From assembly GCF_012913485.1 (NCBI RefSeq), contig NZ_CP051774.1, positions 2,914,001-2,978,000 on the forward strand: a stretch of 64,000 nucleotides of DNA, written 5' to 3'. Of this stretch, positions 17,151 through 25,372 are shown one piece after another. The translations under genes and the position numbers were made by a program. Position 1 is the first letter of the stretch; every line of letters begins with the position of its first letter. Under the pieces are notes generated by a model. It was given only the letters and a program-made list of their open reading frames with translations. It made no database searches and was not told the DNA's origin. The DNA comes from Luteolibacter luteus. Lineage in GTDB: Bacteria; Verrucomicrobiota; Verrucomicrobiia; Verrucomicrobiales; Akkermansiaceae.

Positions 17151-18011
17151 CTACGCTTGGATCGACGGCAAGAAGGCCCCCTGCGGCGGAACAAAGTCAC
17201 CGAGGGACATGTAGGAGAGCATCTTCATCGTACGATGCCCCTCGGCCAGCGCCTGCCGGTAAAAGGCCGGCCTAGCCATCGGGCAGATAAAGCGTGCCAG
17301 CGGCGGCGGCAGATGCCGGGCAGCTTGGGAAATGAGGACAAGCAGGTCCTCGTCGGACTCCGCTCCCGCGTGGCCGAAGAGAGTCGCGAGAAGGTAACCC
17401 GTCACCTTGCCATCACGCTCGCGGACAAATCCCGGCGTCTGCCATTCCAGCAACTGGGCCGCGTCCTTGGCACGGGAAAAGCCATAGGTGTGCTTCGAAA
17501 GGGCGGCCACTGCATCAAGATCCTCCGCGACGAGCGGGCGGATGCTGGGATCTTCCTCGCTGGCAGGCAGGGATTGCATCAGGACGGCGGAATCCCTCCA
17601 GTCGAAGCCAAGCGCCGTATAGAGCGAGAGCGAAGTGGTATTCAGCCCTTCTTGGAAAAGACGGGTCTGGCGGATTTCCCGGCGTCGCGCTTCATCGATG
17701 ACCCACTGCATGAGGGCCTTGCCGATGCCCTTCGACTGGACCTTCGGATCGACGGTGATCGGACCCACCCCGGCCACCTCATCGGAATGGAGGAGGAAAT
17801 TCGAGCCGACCACCTGGCCATCCAGCACCGCCATGACACCGGTGTAATCCGGCCGCTTTACCGTCTGGGCGATGATCATTTCACCGACCTCGGCATTCGG
17901 AATGTCCCGCTCGATGCTGAAGCGATCATGAAGCGAGGAAAATGCCTCATGGCAAATCTGGGAGAGCCGGGGGACCTGATCCTCGGTAGCAGGCACAAGT
18001 TCGAGAGCCAT
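17151..18011 (-). CDS. GNAT-family N-acetyltransferase
   Basis: A 286-residue protein with an N-terminal GNAT domain (about residues 1-150). The acetyl-CoA-binding motif A is visible as ITVDPKVQSKGIGKALMQW, matching the Q/R-x-x-G-x-G/A pattern, and is followed by the NTTSLSLYTALGF segment typical of motif B. The second half (about 150-286) is a separate domain starting RPLVAEDLDAVAAL, possibly a degenerate second GNAT. Substrate unknown; members modify small amines, antibiotics or protein N-termini. ATG 18011 (MALELVPATEDQ) was preferred over upstream 18047 because the family starts there. Confidence 0.75.
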   Translation of the reverse strand: MALELVPATEDQVPRLSQICHEAFSSLHDRFSIERDIPNAEVGEMIIAQTVKRPDYTGVMAVLDGQVVGSNFLLHSDEVAGVGPITVDPKVQSKGIGKALMQWVIDEARRREIRQTRLFQEGLNTTSLSLYTALGFDWRDSAVLMQSLPASEEDPSIRPLVAEDLDAVAALSKHTYGFSRAKDAAQLLEWQTPGFVRERDGKVTGYLLATLFGHAGAESDEDLLVLISQAARHLPPPLARFICPMARPAFYRQALAEGHRTMKMLSYMSLGDFVPPQGAFLPSIQA

Positions 18012-18068
18012 GCCGTTCAAATAGACCGGCACGTTTCCCCGCCGCAAGCAGCCAGCGCGGCCTTACAC

Positions 18069-18395
18069 CTAAGGTTTACCCCGGCGGAAGGCATTCGCCC
18101 AGCGGTGCTCCCAGACGTGGAGCCACGGATGAGCCCCGTGCTGGTCGGGCGCGCAGTAGGCGGAATAAGCGATCGAGGCGACCCACATCGCGGGCACGAC
18201 GATCAGCGACAGGCCCACGGTGGCAATGGCCAACCAGGCGGCGATGAAGATCATGAGCGTATTGCCCACGATCAGGATGCCTGCGCCTGCCAGATAGTGA
18301 TGCTTGTAGAGGTGGCCGAGGCCGGGAATCACGCTCAGCAGCGCCGCGATCTTGTTGCGGTCGACGGACTGCCACGCATCGAACAGTTCCTTCAT
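18069..18395 (-). CDS. Small TM2-like membrane protein
   Basis: A 108-residue protein with an N-terminal segment containing IPGLGHLYKHHYLAGAG, similar to the G-x-G-x-x-Y-x-G hairpin motif of TM2-like proteins, and two or three membrane helices (about residues 37-75). The tail WLHVWEHRWANAFRRG is cytoplasmic and basic. The ATG at 18395 was chosen; the longer open frame extends into the promoter region of the divergent ThuA gene. It is functionally similar in layout to the protein at 20631-20948. Role unknown. Confidence 0.6.
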   Translation of the reverse strand: MKELFDAWQSVDRNKIAALLSVIPGLGHLYKHHYLAGAGILIVGNTLMIFIAAWLAIATVGLSLIVVPAMWVASIAYSAYCAPDQHGAHPWLHVWEHRWANAFRRGKP

Positions 18396-18594
18396 AGCGA
18401 TAAACACTCCTTTCTCACCTGTCATGCTGGCACAGCGAGGGCGAGGGTGCAAGAACGGGAAAGACGGCGGTTTGTATGAACAAATCCGGAATTTTCTGCT
18501 GTATGGAGCCGCTGCTGGCCGGAATTCGACCTCACCCGATCGCGGTAGCGAGACTCCTTGCCAGCCTCCAAGCACCTCATAGCATCTGTCCGAT

Positions 18595-19410
18595 ATGAAA
18601 ATCCTCTCCGGCCTCCCGGTCGTTCTTGCCCTGTTTTCCGCCGCCGCCTTCGCGCAGGAAGCAAAGCCCCTGAAGGTGATGCTGATCACCGGCGGCTGCT
18701 GCCACGACTACAAGGCGCAGACCGAGATCCTGAAGAAAGGGCTGGAATCCCGCATCAACGTGGAAGTGACCCAGATCCACGTGGACGATGGCAGCACCGC
18801 GCCAAAACTGCCGATCTACGGGAACCCGGACTATGCGGAAGGCTACGACGTGGTGATCCACGATGAATGCGCCGCCGACATCAAGGACGAGGAGGTGGTG
18901 AAAGGCGTGCTGAAGCCGCATGAGGATGGCATCCCGGGCGTGGCGCTCCACTGCGCGATGCACAGCTACCGCGTGGGCGATTTCGGCAACAAGGTGAAGA
19001 AAAACAGCAAGGATGCCCTGTGGTTCGAATTCCTGGGTCTCCAATCGAGCCGCCACGGCGCGCAAAAGCCAATCGAGATCAAGTTCGAGGACAAGAACCA
19101 CCCGGTCACCAAGGGAGCGGTGGATTGGACCACTGTGAATGAGGAACTCTACAACAACATCCAAGTCTTCGACAGCTCCCACACGCTGGCTACGGGCAAG
19201 CAGGATGGGGAAAAGGATTCCGTGGTGGTTTGGACGAACCTCTACGGCAAGAAGAAGACCCGGGTCTTTGCCACCACGATCGGCCACAACAATGCCACCG
19301 TGGAAGATGCCCGCTACCTCGACATGGTGGCGAAGGGCGTGCTCTGGGCCACGGACAAGATCGATGCCAATGGCCGTCCGAAGGCGGGCTTCGGTCGTCC
19401 GAAGAAGTAA
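18595..19410 (+). CDS. Exported ThuA-domain protein
   Basis: A 271-residue protein with a signal peptide (KILSGLPVVLALFSAAAFA) and one ThuA domain, a class I glutamine amidotransferase-like fold linked to trehalose/disaccharide utilisation. Family marks are LITGGCCHDYKAQTEILKKG, GVALHCAMHSY and, near the C-terminus, TTIGHNNATVEDARYL with GVLWA. The same domain is fused to a sugar dehydrogenase in the large gene at 51736-54783. Enzyme activity for ThuA proteins is poorly defined; 3-ketoglucoside metabolism is one proposal. The gene is divergent from a small membrane protein gene with a 199-bp intergenic region. Confidence 0.85.
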   Translation: MKILSGLPVVLALFSAAAFAQEAKPLKVMLITGGCCHDYKAQTEILKKGLESRINVEVTQIHVDDGSTAPKLPIYGNPDYAEGYDVVIHDECAADIKDEEVVKGVLKPHEDGIPGVALHCAMHSYRVGDFGNKVKKNSKDALWFEFLGLQSSRHGAQKPIEIKFEDKNHPVTKGAVDWTTVNEELYNNIQVFDSSHTLATGKQDGEKDSVVVWTNLYGKKKTRVFATTIGHNNATVEDARYLDMVAKGVLWATDKIDANGRPKAGFGRPKK

Positions 19411-19479
19411 GCAGGCAAATTTTCGGCCCCTGCCATCCTTTCCCAATTCCGTGACCCTCATCGCTCCGATGCTTCAGCC

Positions 19480-20592
19480 ATGAAGGTCGCGGTGATCGGG
19501 ATCGGTGGCAGCGGTTCCGCGGCATTGCGCTTCCCGGCCAAGGCAGGCCACGAAGCGGTAGGCTTCGAGCAATTCCGGCCCGGGCATGACCGCGGCAGCT
19601 CGCACGGCCATAGCCGCATGATCCGGAAGACCTATCCGGATCCTTTTCACACCCGGATGATGGCCGGAGCCTACGAGCTCTGGGACGATCTGGAGCGGGA
19701 AGCGGAGGAGAGTCTTTTCGTCCGCTGCGGCGGCATCACCTTCGGACCCGCAGGGGATCCAAAGCTTGAGGCCACGCGGCGATCGCTTGAGGAAGCGGGG
19801 TTGCCCTACGAGCGACTTTCCCGCGAAGAGAGCGCCACTCGCTTTCCTGCGATCGATATCGGTCTAGGCTCGGAGGCCATTTACCAAGCGGAGTCCGGCT
19901 TTCTCCGGGCAACCCGCTGTGTGCTAGCTCAGGCCCGGCTGGCAACAGCGCAAGGAGCGAGGCTTCACGAGGAAAGTCCGGTCTTGCATCTGGAAGAGCA
20001 GGGCGGAGCTGTTCTCGTTTCCACAGCCTCGCAAACCGAACGATTCGATGCGGTGATCGTCACGGCAGGCCCTTGGATGGGAAAGCTGCTGGCACCGTTG
20101 AAACTGCCGCTGCGCACGGCCTTGCGGCAGGTGATCTACGCGGGAGTCACAAGGAACGAGGAACTTTTCCAACCGGACAAACTCCCGGTGTGGATCGAAG
20201 AACCTAGCGAGTACTACGGCTTTCCCGCCGACGGCGAAATGGCCGGCATCAAATTCGCCTCACACGACGCAGGCATGGACTTTGATCCGGATCGGAAAGA
20301 CCGCCCGGTGATGGCAGGACATGTTGAGCGGGCCATGCAGCACATCGCGACCCGCTTCTCCGATCTGTCCGGCGAAGTCATCGCATCGCAATCATGCCTC
20401 TACACGATCACACCCGATGAACATTTCATCCTAGATCGTGCGCCCGGATCAAAGCGCATAATCATCTGCTCGGGGTGCAGCGGTCACGGGTTCAAATTCA
20501 CCATCCTTCTCGGGAAACTGGCAGCGGACATGGCGGCCAGCGGAAGACATGACGAAAGCACGCTGCCATGGAGCTTAAGTCGCTTCGACTGA
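19480..20592 (+). CDS. FAD-dependent oxidase, SolA/sarcosine oxidase family
   Basis: A 370-residue flavoprotein of the monomeric sarcosine oxidase/N-methyltryptophan oxidase family, which oxidises N-methyl amino acids to release formaldehyde and H2O2. The dinucleotide-binding loop is GIGGSGSAAL at residues 7-16, and SSHGHSRMIRKTY is the conserved FAD-contacting stretch. The Cys in SQSCLYTITPDEHF matches the residue that covalently attaches FAD in monomeric sarcosine oxidase, and CSGCSGHGFKF is the usual C-terminal active-site motif. The substrate cannot be chosen from sequence. It is 69 bp downstream of the ThuA gene and converges on a small membrane protein gene. Confidence 0.8.
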   Translation: MKVAVIGIGGSGSAALRFPAKAGHEAVGFEQFRPGHDRGSSHGHSRMIRKTYPDPFHTRMMAGAYELWDDLEREAEESLFVRCGGITFGPAGDPKLEATRRSLEEAGLPYERLSREESATRFPAIDIGLGSEAIYQAESGFLRATRCVLAQARLATAQGARLHEESPVLHLEEQGGAVLVSTASQTERFDAVIVTAGPWMGKLLAPLKLPLRTALRQVIYAGVTRNEELFQPDKLPVWIEEPSEYYGFPADGEMAGIKFASHDAGMDFDPDRKDRPVMAGHVERAMQHIATRFSDLSGEVIASQSCLYTITPDEHFILDRAPGSKRIIICSGCSGHGFKFTILLGKLAADMAASGRHDESTLPWSLSRFD

Positions 20593-20598
20593 AACGAA

Positions 20599-20624
20599 GA
20601 AGGGGGACGAAACCGCCCCCCTTC
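20599..20624. terminator. Hairpin between convergent genes
   Basis: GAAGGGGG (20599-20606) and CCCCCTTC (20617-20624) form an 8-bp stem with a 10-nt loop between the solA-like gene and the convergent membrane protein gene. It has no T-run, so it is a likely but not certain bidirectional terminator. Confidence 0.55.
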
Positions 20625-20630
20625 CAAAGC

Positions 20631-20948
20631 TTATCGCAACAAGCGGTTCCGTTTCGCGGCATTGCTCGCGCCGATGGTGCTGAAAATGGCGAAGGCCAGG
20701 AACGTCAGCGGCCAGGTCACGAACCCTACGAGGACGTAGCAGAGCAGGAAGTTGATTCCCGTCAGGATCCAGTAGCCGAACATGAGGATCAGGCCGCGGA
20801 CGACATTGCCCGCGTAAATATGGCCGATACCGAAAGTCTGGAGAAAAATACCCGGCAAAATCTCCAGCAGAGCCGCGATCCCGTTGTCGGGGCCGGCGGC
20901 CACGAGGGGTCGCGCTTCACGTGCAAGGTTGGTCGATTCGATGGTCAT
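20631..20948 (-). CDS. Small TM2-like membrane protein
   Basis: A 105-residue protein with two hydrophobic hairpins. A short cytoplasmic N-terminus is followed by an LLEILPGIFLQTFGIGHIYAG segment with the TM2-like G-x-G-x-x-Y-x-G motif, then helices covering LILMFGYWILTGINFLL and a C-terminal helix. The protein ends in a basic tail (AAKRNRLLR). ATG 20948 was preferred over 20975 because it fits the promoter spacing and gives a normal N-terminus. The gene is divergent from nrtR with 146 bp between starts. It resembles the product of 18069-18395 in layout but not in detail. Confidence 0.6.
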   Translation of the reverse strand: MTIESTNLAREARPLVAAGPDNGIAALLEILPGIFLQTFGIGHIYAGNVVRGLILMFGYWILTGINFLLCYVLVGFVTWPLTFLAFAIFSTIGASNAAKRNRLLR

Positions 20949-21052
20949 GTCTTTGGTTGGAAACGAGGGCACCATAGCAGACCCGGGCGGGGCGAATATT
21001 GGAATCGGGCGCGTTTTGTGTAACGGTGGCTGGGAAAAACTCCGATTGACTT

Positions 21053-21069
21053 AGTGTAAAATTTACACT
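21053..21069. promoter_or_regulatory. Candidate NrtR operator upstream of nrtR
   Basis: AGTGTAAA, one central A and TTTACACT form a perfect 8+1+8 palindrome 25 bp before the nrtR start. It abuts a TTGACT hexamer (21046-21051) that could be a -35 element, so bound protein would block the promoter. NrtR-type repressors bind such palindromes in front of NAD genes. Assignment is by position and symmetry, not by comparison with known sites. Confidence 0.65.
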
Positions 21070-21094
21070 TTCATCCGGCCAAGGATTTCCCGCG

Positions 21095-21781
21095 ATGGCT
21101 CATACCTACGAATATCCCCGTCCGGCACTGACCGTCGACTGCGTGGTCTTCGGCTTCGACGGCGAAGGACTGCAGGTCCTGCTGATCCGCCGCGGGGTCG
21201 AGCCCTTCCTCGGCACTTGGGCGCTGCCCGGCGGCTTCGTCCACATGGAGGAGGATTTGGAAGATGCTGCACGTCGGGAACTAAGGGAGGAAACCAGCTT
21301 GAGCGACGTCTTCCTCGAGCAGCTCCGTACCTTCGGCACGCCGGGCCGCGATCCGCGCGGACGGGTGGTGAGCGTGGCTTTCTACGCGCTGGTGCGACCC
21401 GAGCAGCACCCGGCAAAAGGCGATACGGATGCGAGCGAGGCGGCTTGGTTTTCCGCCACGGCACTCCCGCCACTGGCCTTCGATCACCGCGAAATCCTGG
21501 AGGCGGCACTAGACCGACTACGCGGGAAGATCCGCTATCAGCCGGTCGGCTTCGAGTTGCTGCCGAAGCGCTTCACTCTTTCTCAATTCCAAGCGCTCTA
21601 CGAGGCCATCCTCGGGCGTCCCTTGGACAAACGGAATTTCCGCAAGAAGCTTCTCGCCTTCGATTTCCTGATCCCGCTCGACGAATTTTCCGAAGGTTCC
21701 CACCGGCCCGCACGCCTCCATCGCTTCGACCGCCGAAAATACGATGCGCTCGTTCGAAAAGGCTTTCATTTCGAGATCTAA
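21095..21781 (+). CDS. nrtR: NrtR: Nudix-related transcriptional regulator of NAD metabolism
   Basis: A 228-residue protein with an N-terminal Nudix domain and a C-terminal winged-helix-like domain, the NrtR layout. The Nudix box runs from Gly47 to about residue 69 ([20 protein letters not shown]) and keeps all of the GX5EX7REUXEE residues, so ADP-ribose pyrophosphatase activity is possible besides sensing. The C-terminal half (about 145-228) has [20 protein letters not shown] and [16 protein letters not shown], typical of the NrtR DNA-binding domain. NrtR proteins repress NAD salvage genes and let go on binding ADP-ribose or related ligands. A palindrome sits 25 bp upstream, suggesting autoregulation, and it heads the operon. 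Confidence 0.88.
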   Translation: MAHTYEYPRPALTVDCVVFGFDGEGLQVLLIRRGVEPFLGTWALPGGFVHMEEDLEDAARRELREETSLSDVFLEQLRTFGTPGRDPRGRVVSVAFYALVRPEQHPAKGDTDASEAAWFSATALPPLAFDHREILEAALDRLRGKIRYQPVGFELLPKRFTLSQFQALYEAILGRPLDKRNFRKKLLAFDFLIPLDEFSEGSHRPARLHRFDRRKYDALVRKGFHFEI

Positions 21782-21791
21782 CACGACGCCC

Positions 21792-23219
21792 ATGAGCCCG
21801 CTTCAGACCGACCTCTATCAGCTCACCATGGCGGCTGCCTATTGGCAGGCTGGAAAGGCGGAGCAGGAAAGTGTCTTCCACCTCTTCTTCCGTCGCCTGC
21901 CTTTCCATGGCGGCTATGCGATCGCCGCGGGTCTCAATCCCGCGCTCGATTGGCTGGAAGCCTTTCGCTTCAGCACCGCCGACCTGGACTATCTCGCCTC
22001 GCTACGGACGAAGGCAGGGCGCGCCTTGTTCCAAGAGAAATTTCTCAGCCACCTCGGCGATCTGCGGCTGAAGCTCGACATCGATGCAATTCCGGAAGGT
22101 GCCGCGGCATTCGCACACGAGCCATTACTTCGGGTGCAGGGTCCGATCCTCCACGCACAACTGGTGGAAACCGCACTGCTGAACATCATCAATTTCCAAA
22201 CGCTTATCGCCACCAAGGCGGCACGCACCTGCACCGCCGCGGCGGGAGCACCGGTCATCGAGTTCGGATACCGCCGGGCACAAGGTCAGGATGGCGCGCT
22301 TTCGGCAAGCCGTGCGGCGGTGATCGGCGGTTGCCGAGGGACTTCGAATGTCCTTGCCGGCCAGCTCTATGGAGTTCCGATCCTGGGCACTCACGCCCAT
22401 TCGTGGGTGATGTCGTTCGAGGACGAGGCGGAGGCCTTCGACCGCTACGTGGAAGCCATGCCGGACAACTCCACCTTGCTGGTGGATACCTATGACACCT
22501 TGAAGGGAGTGGATCATGCGATCGCGACGGCGAAAAAGCTCAGGGCCCAAGGGCATGAACTCAGCGGCATCCGTCTGGATTCGGGCGACTTGGCTTGGCT
22601 CAGCCAACAGGCACGCGTGAAGCTGGATGCCGCTGGTTTCCCGGAAGTGAAGATCGTGGCCAGCAATGACCTGGACGAGCACCTGATCGAAAGCCTGCGT
22701 CACCAGAATGCGAAGATCGATATCTGGGGTGTGGGCACGAACCTCGTCACCGCAGCCGATCAACCTGCCCTGGGTGGAGTTTACAAGCTGGCCGCGCTAC
22801 GCAAGGACGACGGAACCTGGCAACCTCGCATCAAGCTCAGCGAGCAGACTGCAAAGAGCTCGATCCCGGGACGCCTGCAAGTCCGTCGCTTCATTCAGGA
22901 TGGCCAGCTGATTGGCGATGCGATCTACGATATTGATCGTAGCATCCCGGAAACCGTCACCATCGTCGACCCTGCGGATCCGATCCGCCAGAAGACGATT
23001 CCCGCCGCGACCGACTTCACCGATGTGCTCCAACCAGCGATGCAGGGAGGCAGGCGCCTGATTACCGAGAATCTCGATACCGCACGCGAACGGTGCCAGC
23101 AGACCCTGGCGAGCCTGCACCCGGGGATTCTTCGACTAAAGAACCCGCACGCCTACCCCGCCGGGCTCGAGGCGGGACTTCATCAACATCGCGAGCAAGT
23201 GCTCGCCCAATACCGATAG
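21792..23219 (+). CDS. pncB: Nicotinate phosphoribosyltransferase
   Basis: A 475-residue enzyme that converts nicotinate and PRPP to nicotinate mononucleotide. It starts [18 protein letters not shown], the standard family beginning, with the [10 protein letters not shown] stretch after it. The PRPP-binding region is visible around [19 protein letters not shown], and the active-site histidine lies in [11 protein letters not shown], where autophosphorylation occurs in ATP-dependent enzymes. ATG 21792 was chosen over upstream 21744 because residues before it overlap nrtR. It follows nrtR by 10 bp. With the pncA product it rebuilds NaMN from nicotinamide. Confidence 0.92.
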   Translation: MSPLQTDLYQLTMAAAYWQAGKAEQESVFHLFFRRLPFHGGYAIAAGLNPALDWLEAFRFSTADLDYLASLRTKAGRALFQEKFLSHLGDLRLKLDIDAIPEGAAAFAHEPLLRVQGPILHAQLVETALLNIINFQTLIATKAARTCTAAAGAPVIEFGYRRAQGQDGALSASRAAVIGGCRGTSNVLAGQLYGVPILGTHAHSWVMSFEDEAEAFDRYVEAMPDNSTLLVDTYDTLKGVDHAIATAKKLRAQGHELSGIRLDSGDLAWLSQQARVKLDAAGFPEVKIVASNDLDEHLIESLRHQNAKIDIWGVGTNLVTAADQPALGGVYKLAALRKDDGTWQPRIKLSEQTAKSSIPGRLQVRRFIQDGQLIGDAIYDIDRSIPETVTIVDPADPIRQKTIPAATDFTDVLQPAMQGGRRLITENLDTARERCQQTLASLHPGILRLKNPHAYPAGLEAGLHQHREQVLAQYR

Positions 23220-23226
23220 GCGGGCC

Positions 23227-23238
23227 CGGCCCGGGCCG
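23227..23238. other. GC-rich palindrome in the pncB-kptA gap
   Basis: CGGCCCGGGCCG is a perfect 12-bp palindrome in the 37-bp gap, next to another GGGCCC. It could form a hairpin that lowers or protects the downstream part of the transcript. No T-run follows. Confidence 0.35.
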
Positions 23239-23256
23239 CCGCACAACAAGCCCCTT

Positions 23257-23808
23257 ATGGATCTCCAAGGTATCAGCAAGTTTCTCAGTCTCGTCCTGCG
23301 CCATGAGCCGGAAAAAATCGGCATCACGCTCGACGAAAATGGCTGGACCGATTGTCAGGACCTCATCGAAGCCGCGAACCGTCACGGCAAGCGCTTCGAT
23401 CACGCGACCCTGCTCCGGGCAGTTCGCGAGAATGACAAGCAACGCTTCGCCCTCAGTGAAGATGGCAAGCGCATCCGCGCGAACCAAGGTCACTCGGTGA
23501 CAGTGGATCTTGCGCTCAACGCGCAAGATCCCCCCGAACGCCTCTACCATGGCACGGTGGCCAAGTTCGTAGATGCGATCCAGAAACACGGCCTGCAGAA
23601 GGGTGAGCGTCACCACGTTCACCTCAGCCCACAGCTTGTCACCGCGACCAAGGTCGGCGAACGCCGCGGCCAACCGGTCATCCTCACCATTCGGGCGTTA
23701 GACATGTCCGCTGCCGGTTATCCCTTTTATCAATCCGCGAATGGCGTCTGGCTCGCCGATGCCGTGCCGCCGGAGTTTATCGAGTTTCCCAATTCCACGC
23801 CCCTATGA
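23257..23808 (+). CDS. kptA: RNA 2'-phosphotransferase, Tpt1/KptA family
   Basis: A 183-residue enzyme that moves an RNA 2'-phosphate onto NAD+, giving ADP-ribose 1'',2''-cyclic phosphate and nicotinamide. The family residues are in ISKFLSLVLRHEPEKIG (Arg-His pair), RIRANQGHS, ERLYHGT and HHVHLS. The full-length N-terminal winged-helix-like lobe and C-terminal ADP-ribosyltransferase lobe are both present. Bacteria have no known splicing pathway that leaves 2'-phosphates, so the natural substrate is unclear. Its place between pncB and an ADP-ribosylglycohydrolase, with a macro gene following, links it to NAD turnover. The stop codon overlaps an ATG at 23805 (ATGA). Confidence 0.88.
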   Translation: MDLQGISKFLSLVLRHEPEKIGITLDENGWTDCQDLIEAANRHGKRFDHATLLRAVRENDKQRFALSEDGKRIRANQGHSVTVDLALNAQDPPERLYHGTVAKFVDAIQKHGLQKGERHHVHLSPQLVTATKVGERRGQPVILTIRALDMSAAGYPFYQSANGVWLADAVPPEFIEFPNSTPL

Positions 23809-23855
23809 CCATCACGCTCTACCGCCCTGTTTCTTCTGATCGAACCAACCCATGA
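23805..23855 (+). pseudogene. 16-codon ORF, probable remnant of a small ADP-ribose-associated gene
   Basis: ATG at 23805 overlaps the kptA stop, and its TGA overlaps the ARH start at 23852, so it bridges both genes by translational coupling. The product is MTITLYRPVSSDRTNP. Its first nine residues resemble the start of a small protein family annotated as ADP-ribosylation/crystallin J1 proteins (about 100 residues, usually MTxTLYRPVGPKEL). I infer a deletion that removed most of that gene. It could equally be a chance coupling ORF. Confidence 0.4.
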
Positions 23856-24862
23856 ATCGGGACGCACTTGTTTCTTGTCTTCTCGGCGGCGCCCTCGGCG
23901 ATTCGCTGGGGTTGCCCGCCGAGAACATGAGTGCCAGCCGCATTGACCGGCGCTGGCAGGAACCTTTGCGGCATCGCTTCTTCGGGAAGCGGGGGATGGT
24001 GAGTGATGATACCGAGCATGCGGTGATGACGCTGCTTTCCATTCGGGAGAGCGGAGGAGAGATTGATCGCTTCACGAAAGCTCTCGCACGCCGCCTGCGT
24101 TGGTGGCTGGCGGGCCTGCCTGCAGGCATCGGTTCCGCGACGGCAAGATCGATCGCAAAGCTCTGGTTCGGTGCGAACCCTGCAAGGAGCGGCGTGTGGT
24201 CGGCAGGCAACGGTCCGATGATGCGTGCAGCAGTAATTGGCGTGGAATACGGCCAAGATCCGGAGCGACGAGAGAGCTTCACCAATGCCTCGACCCGCAT
24301 CACGCATAGCGATCCCCGCGCTGCGGAGGCAGCACGTTTGATTGCCGAGGCAGCCGCGCTTGCGGCAGGAGGTGAGCAGAGTGAGGAAACGATCTTGAGA
24401 ACGCTCGGGGCGAAACTGGAAAGCAGCGAGATGAAAGAGCGCTTCGCCGTTCTTCACGCCTCGCTCGCCGCAGGTGAAGCTGTGAGAGTGTTCGCAGATC
24501 GCATCGGCCGGAAAGAGGGGTTTGTCAGCGGCTTTGCTCCGGACTCCGCGGCTGTGGCACTCTGCGCATGGTTGAGGCACCGCCAGGACTTCCGCGCGAC
24601 CGTCGAAGCGGTGGTACGCTGTGGGGGAGATACTGACACCGTCGCCTTTATCGCGGGCTCGCTTGCAGGGGTTGACTGCGGCGTGGAAGGCATGCCGCTG
24701 GATTGGGTCGAGGGGCTCCGGGACTATCCTCTTAACGCGCAAGCGCTGCAAAGGACCGAAACCCTACGCTATCCGAATTGGCCCGGCTCATTGTTCCGGA
24801 ACTCCTTTTTCTTCGCGGTGGTGGTGGGTCACATCTTCCGCCGCTTCTTCCCACCTTATTGA
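23852..24862 (+). CDS. ADP-ribosylglycohydrolase (DraG/ARH family)
   Basis: A 336-residue dimetal hydrolase predicted to remove ADP-ribose from proteins, nucleic acids or small molecules. Metal and ligand motifs are GALGDSLG (13-20), SDDTEHAVM (51-59) and GGDTDTVA (258-265), all intact. The last 23 residues (about 314-336) contain a hydrophobic stretch SFFFAVVVGHIF followed by basic residues, a possible membrane tail. It lies between kptA and the macro-domain gene and shares the operon with both NAD salvage routes, so it probably recycles ADP-ribose. The start at 23852 overlaps the preceding 16-codon ORF. Confidence 0.88.
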   Translation: MNRDALVSCLLGGALGDSLGLPAENMSASRIDRRWQEPLRHRFFGKRGMVSDDTEHAVMTLLSIRESGGEIDRFTKALARRLRWWLAGLPAGIGSATARSIAKLWFGANPARSGVWSAGNGPMMRAAVIGVEYGQDPERRESFTNASTRITHSDPRAAEAARLIAEAAALAAGGEQSEETILRTLGAKLESSEMKERFAVLHASLAAGEAVRVFADRIGRKEGFVSGFAPDSAAVALCAWLRHRQDFRATVEAVVRCGGDTDTVAFIAGSLAGVDCGVEGMPLDWVEGLRDYPLNAQALQRTETLRYPNWPGSLFRNSFFFAVVVGHIFRRFFPPY

Positions 24863-24868
24863 GATTTC

Positions 24869-25372
24869 ATGAGAGCGATCCAGGCCGACATCACGACCTT
24901 GCAGGTCGACGCCATCGTCAACGCCGCGAACAGCCGTCTTCTCGGCGGAGGTGGGGTCGATGGAGCAATCCATCGCGCCGCCGGTCCGGAATTGTTAGAA
25001 GAGTGTCGCGCACTCAATGGCTGCAAGACCGGCGATGCGAAGATCACCAAGGGGTATCGCCTGCCTGCCAAACACGTGATCCACACTGTGGGCCCGATTT
25101 GGAATGGCGGGAAGAGCGGTGAGCCGGAAAAGCTTGCGAGTTGCTACCAACGTTCACTGGAACTCGCGGTGAGACACGGTCTCCAAAGCATCGCCTTTCC
25201 CTCCATCAGCACGGGTGTCTATCGTTTCCCTGTCGAGCAGGCGACGGCTATCGCCGTAAAGACAGCGAAGGCTTTCGTGGAAGCACATCCCCATCCGCTA
25301 GAAGTCATCTTCTGCTGCTTTTCAGCGAAGGATCTCGCAGTCTGCCAGACTGAACTCGTCGGAGAACCATGA
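24869..25372 (+). CDS. Macro-domain ADP-ribose hydrolase (YmdB/MacroD type)
   Basis: A 167-residue single macro domain starting [18 protein letters not shown]. The MacroD-type binding and catalytic segments [26 protein letters not shown] loop (residues 18-39) and [15 protein letters not shown] are intact. Members hydrolyse O-acetyl-ADP-ribose, mono-ADP-ribose esters on acidic residues, and some act on ADP-ribose 1''-phosphate. The last activity would fit clearing the product of KptA made two genes upstream. It starts 6 bp after ARH, and its stop overlaps the pncA start (ATGA). Confidence 0.9.
   Translation: MRAIQADITTLQVDAIVNAANSRLLGGGGVDGAIHRAAGPELLEECRALNGCKTGDAKITKGYRLPAKHVIHTVGPIWNGGKSGEPEKLASCYQRSLELAVRHGLQSIAFPSISTGVYRFPVEQATAIAVKTAKAFVEAHPHPLEVIFCCFSAKDLAVCQTELVGEP

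Noticed and set aside
16965-18479. Long plus-strand open frame across the 98-bp repeat and the GNAT gene
   Set aside because: It runs antisense through the GNAT gene and reads repeat sequence (FPVITGGTG) at its start. The high-GC composition explains the long frame.
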